Source of the DNA: Diphasiastrum complanatum
Taxonomy: Eukaryota; Streptophyta; Lycopodiopsida; Lycopodiales; Lycopodiaceae
DNA: 64,000 bases
Direction: 5' to 3'
NCBI GenBank assembly: GCA_029204225.1
Contig: CM055103.1
Location: 18,612,925 to 18,676,924, forward strand
Shown: one piece after another, positions 63,237-64,000 of the stretch
Layout: every line of letters starts with the position of its first letter
Position numbering within the stretch: position 1 is the stretch's first letter
Position numbers and translations under genes: made by a program
The notes under the pieces: generated by a model
What the model was told of the DNA's origin: nothing
The model's database searches: none
What the model saw: only the letters and a program-made list of their open reading frames with translations

Positions 63237-64000
63237 CTGTCATTGTAGATCAGAAACATTCGGCTTTTTATTACTTCCAGCTCCTCTTCTTTCGATTTTA
63301 CCAATCTTAGTATACTAATTTCACCAACTTTGAGTACACCGATGCCTGGAAAGGCTGAGCAGGATCCATAAGCTTAGTATGCAAGATTTTATGTAAAATT
63401 TTGCAAATTCCTTCCCACATATACACTTGGCATATCTACTGATTTGCGTTTCTGGGTTCTCATGATGAGCAGAGCGAGGTGTTCAAAAATGCTGAAAATC
63501 GTAAGTTCAGTTCACAACATACACTCTCATCGGCTTTGCACACAAAGCTGGAATTTTTTTTTTTGGAGAACAAGGGCCCAAAACTAAAGTTTCAACAAAT
63601 ACCACACAATGATCCTCACAATGTCAATAAAGAGAGCATGTCCTGATTTGTAAAGTACTAAGCTTTCACATACTATCTATACCAGATTATGCTTAACAGT
63701 ATTGAAAATAAAATATAGCAGTCATTTTTTTAATTACCAATAAAAAATAGAACCTCGAAAAACATTGACATCAATGTCACTGGGTTGGTGAACCATCTAT
63801 AATAAATCGGAGGATCAAGACCTTGTGCTGTTTTCATTTTTGATCAACATACATAAGAAAATAAAATAGGCCAAAAAGTTATTCTTCTTATCAACGGACA
63901 ACAATAGTAACAAAGATAGCAAAAACTAATCAAAATGGCTTCGAGAAATTCCTAGGACACTAAAGAGCAAAGCCGATCAAATGAAGTCCTTACTCCCTCA
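63237..64000 (-). other. Intron of the ARID-HMG gene
   Basis: The acceptor ACAG lies at 63240-63237 on the minus strand. The preceding ARID exon is not recognisable up to 64000, so this intron is longer than 760 bp or an exon was missed. Confidence 0.55.

Overview
The window looks like nuclear DNA from a land plant with a large, repeat-rich genome. The plant assignment rests on plant-type Ty1/copia and Ty3/gypsy fragments, a plant-style ARID plus HMG-box gene, a plant-style bL28 gene with GT-AG introns, and very long GA/CT microsatellites. Nothing fixes the species. A fern, lycophyte or other non-seed plant is my guess, not a result. No bacterial operons, CRISPR arrays, rRNA genes or functional tRNA genes are seen.

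Three host genes can be supported. (1) 1751-2946 (+): the C-terminal exons of a DUF455 (ferritin-like) protein. (2) 36730-37906 (+): a two-exon bL28-family ribosomal protein, probably organellar, with an unresolved 5' end. (3) 61526-63236 (-): the last four exons of an ARID/HMG-box chromatin protein, whose 5' exons lie beyond the right edge.

Most of the rest is decayed mobile DNA. 8361-12702 is a Ty3/gypsy element with a TG..CA 5' LTR, a PBS-like site, gag and pol remnants, the last ~48 bp of its 3' LTR and a matching 5-bp target duplication (GATGG). 21071-21449 is a miniature LTR element (TRIM type) on the minus strand whose two ~153-bp LTRs each contain a tRNA-like cloverleaf. 22196-29370 holds the two halves of one copia family in opposite orientation, cut at complementary points in gag, as expected from an inversion. 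52447-54649 is an internally deleted copia element flanked by TAAGC on both sides. Further gypsy and copia fragments lie at 39650-40770, 41900-44640, 45160-45535, 46610-46880, 48965-49360 and 54930-58340.

Non-coding structure includes seven (GA)n/(CT)n tracts (one of 436 bp), a 745-bp apparently perfect tandem duplication (5169-6658), a four-copy tRNA-related tandem array (15124-15527), an array of about five foldback hairpins with a 188-bp dimer period (33135-33571), and an inverted repeat with a palindromic core (45160-45535). The best candidates for something little described are the tRNA-bearing TRIM and the hairpin array.

Long stretches are listed as unassigned where I could see nothing. 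All alignments were done by eye; no homology search was run.
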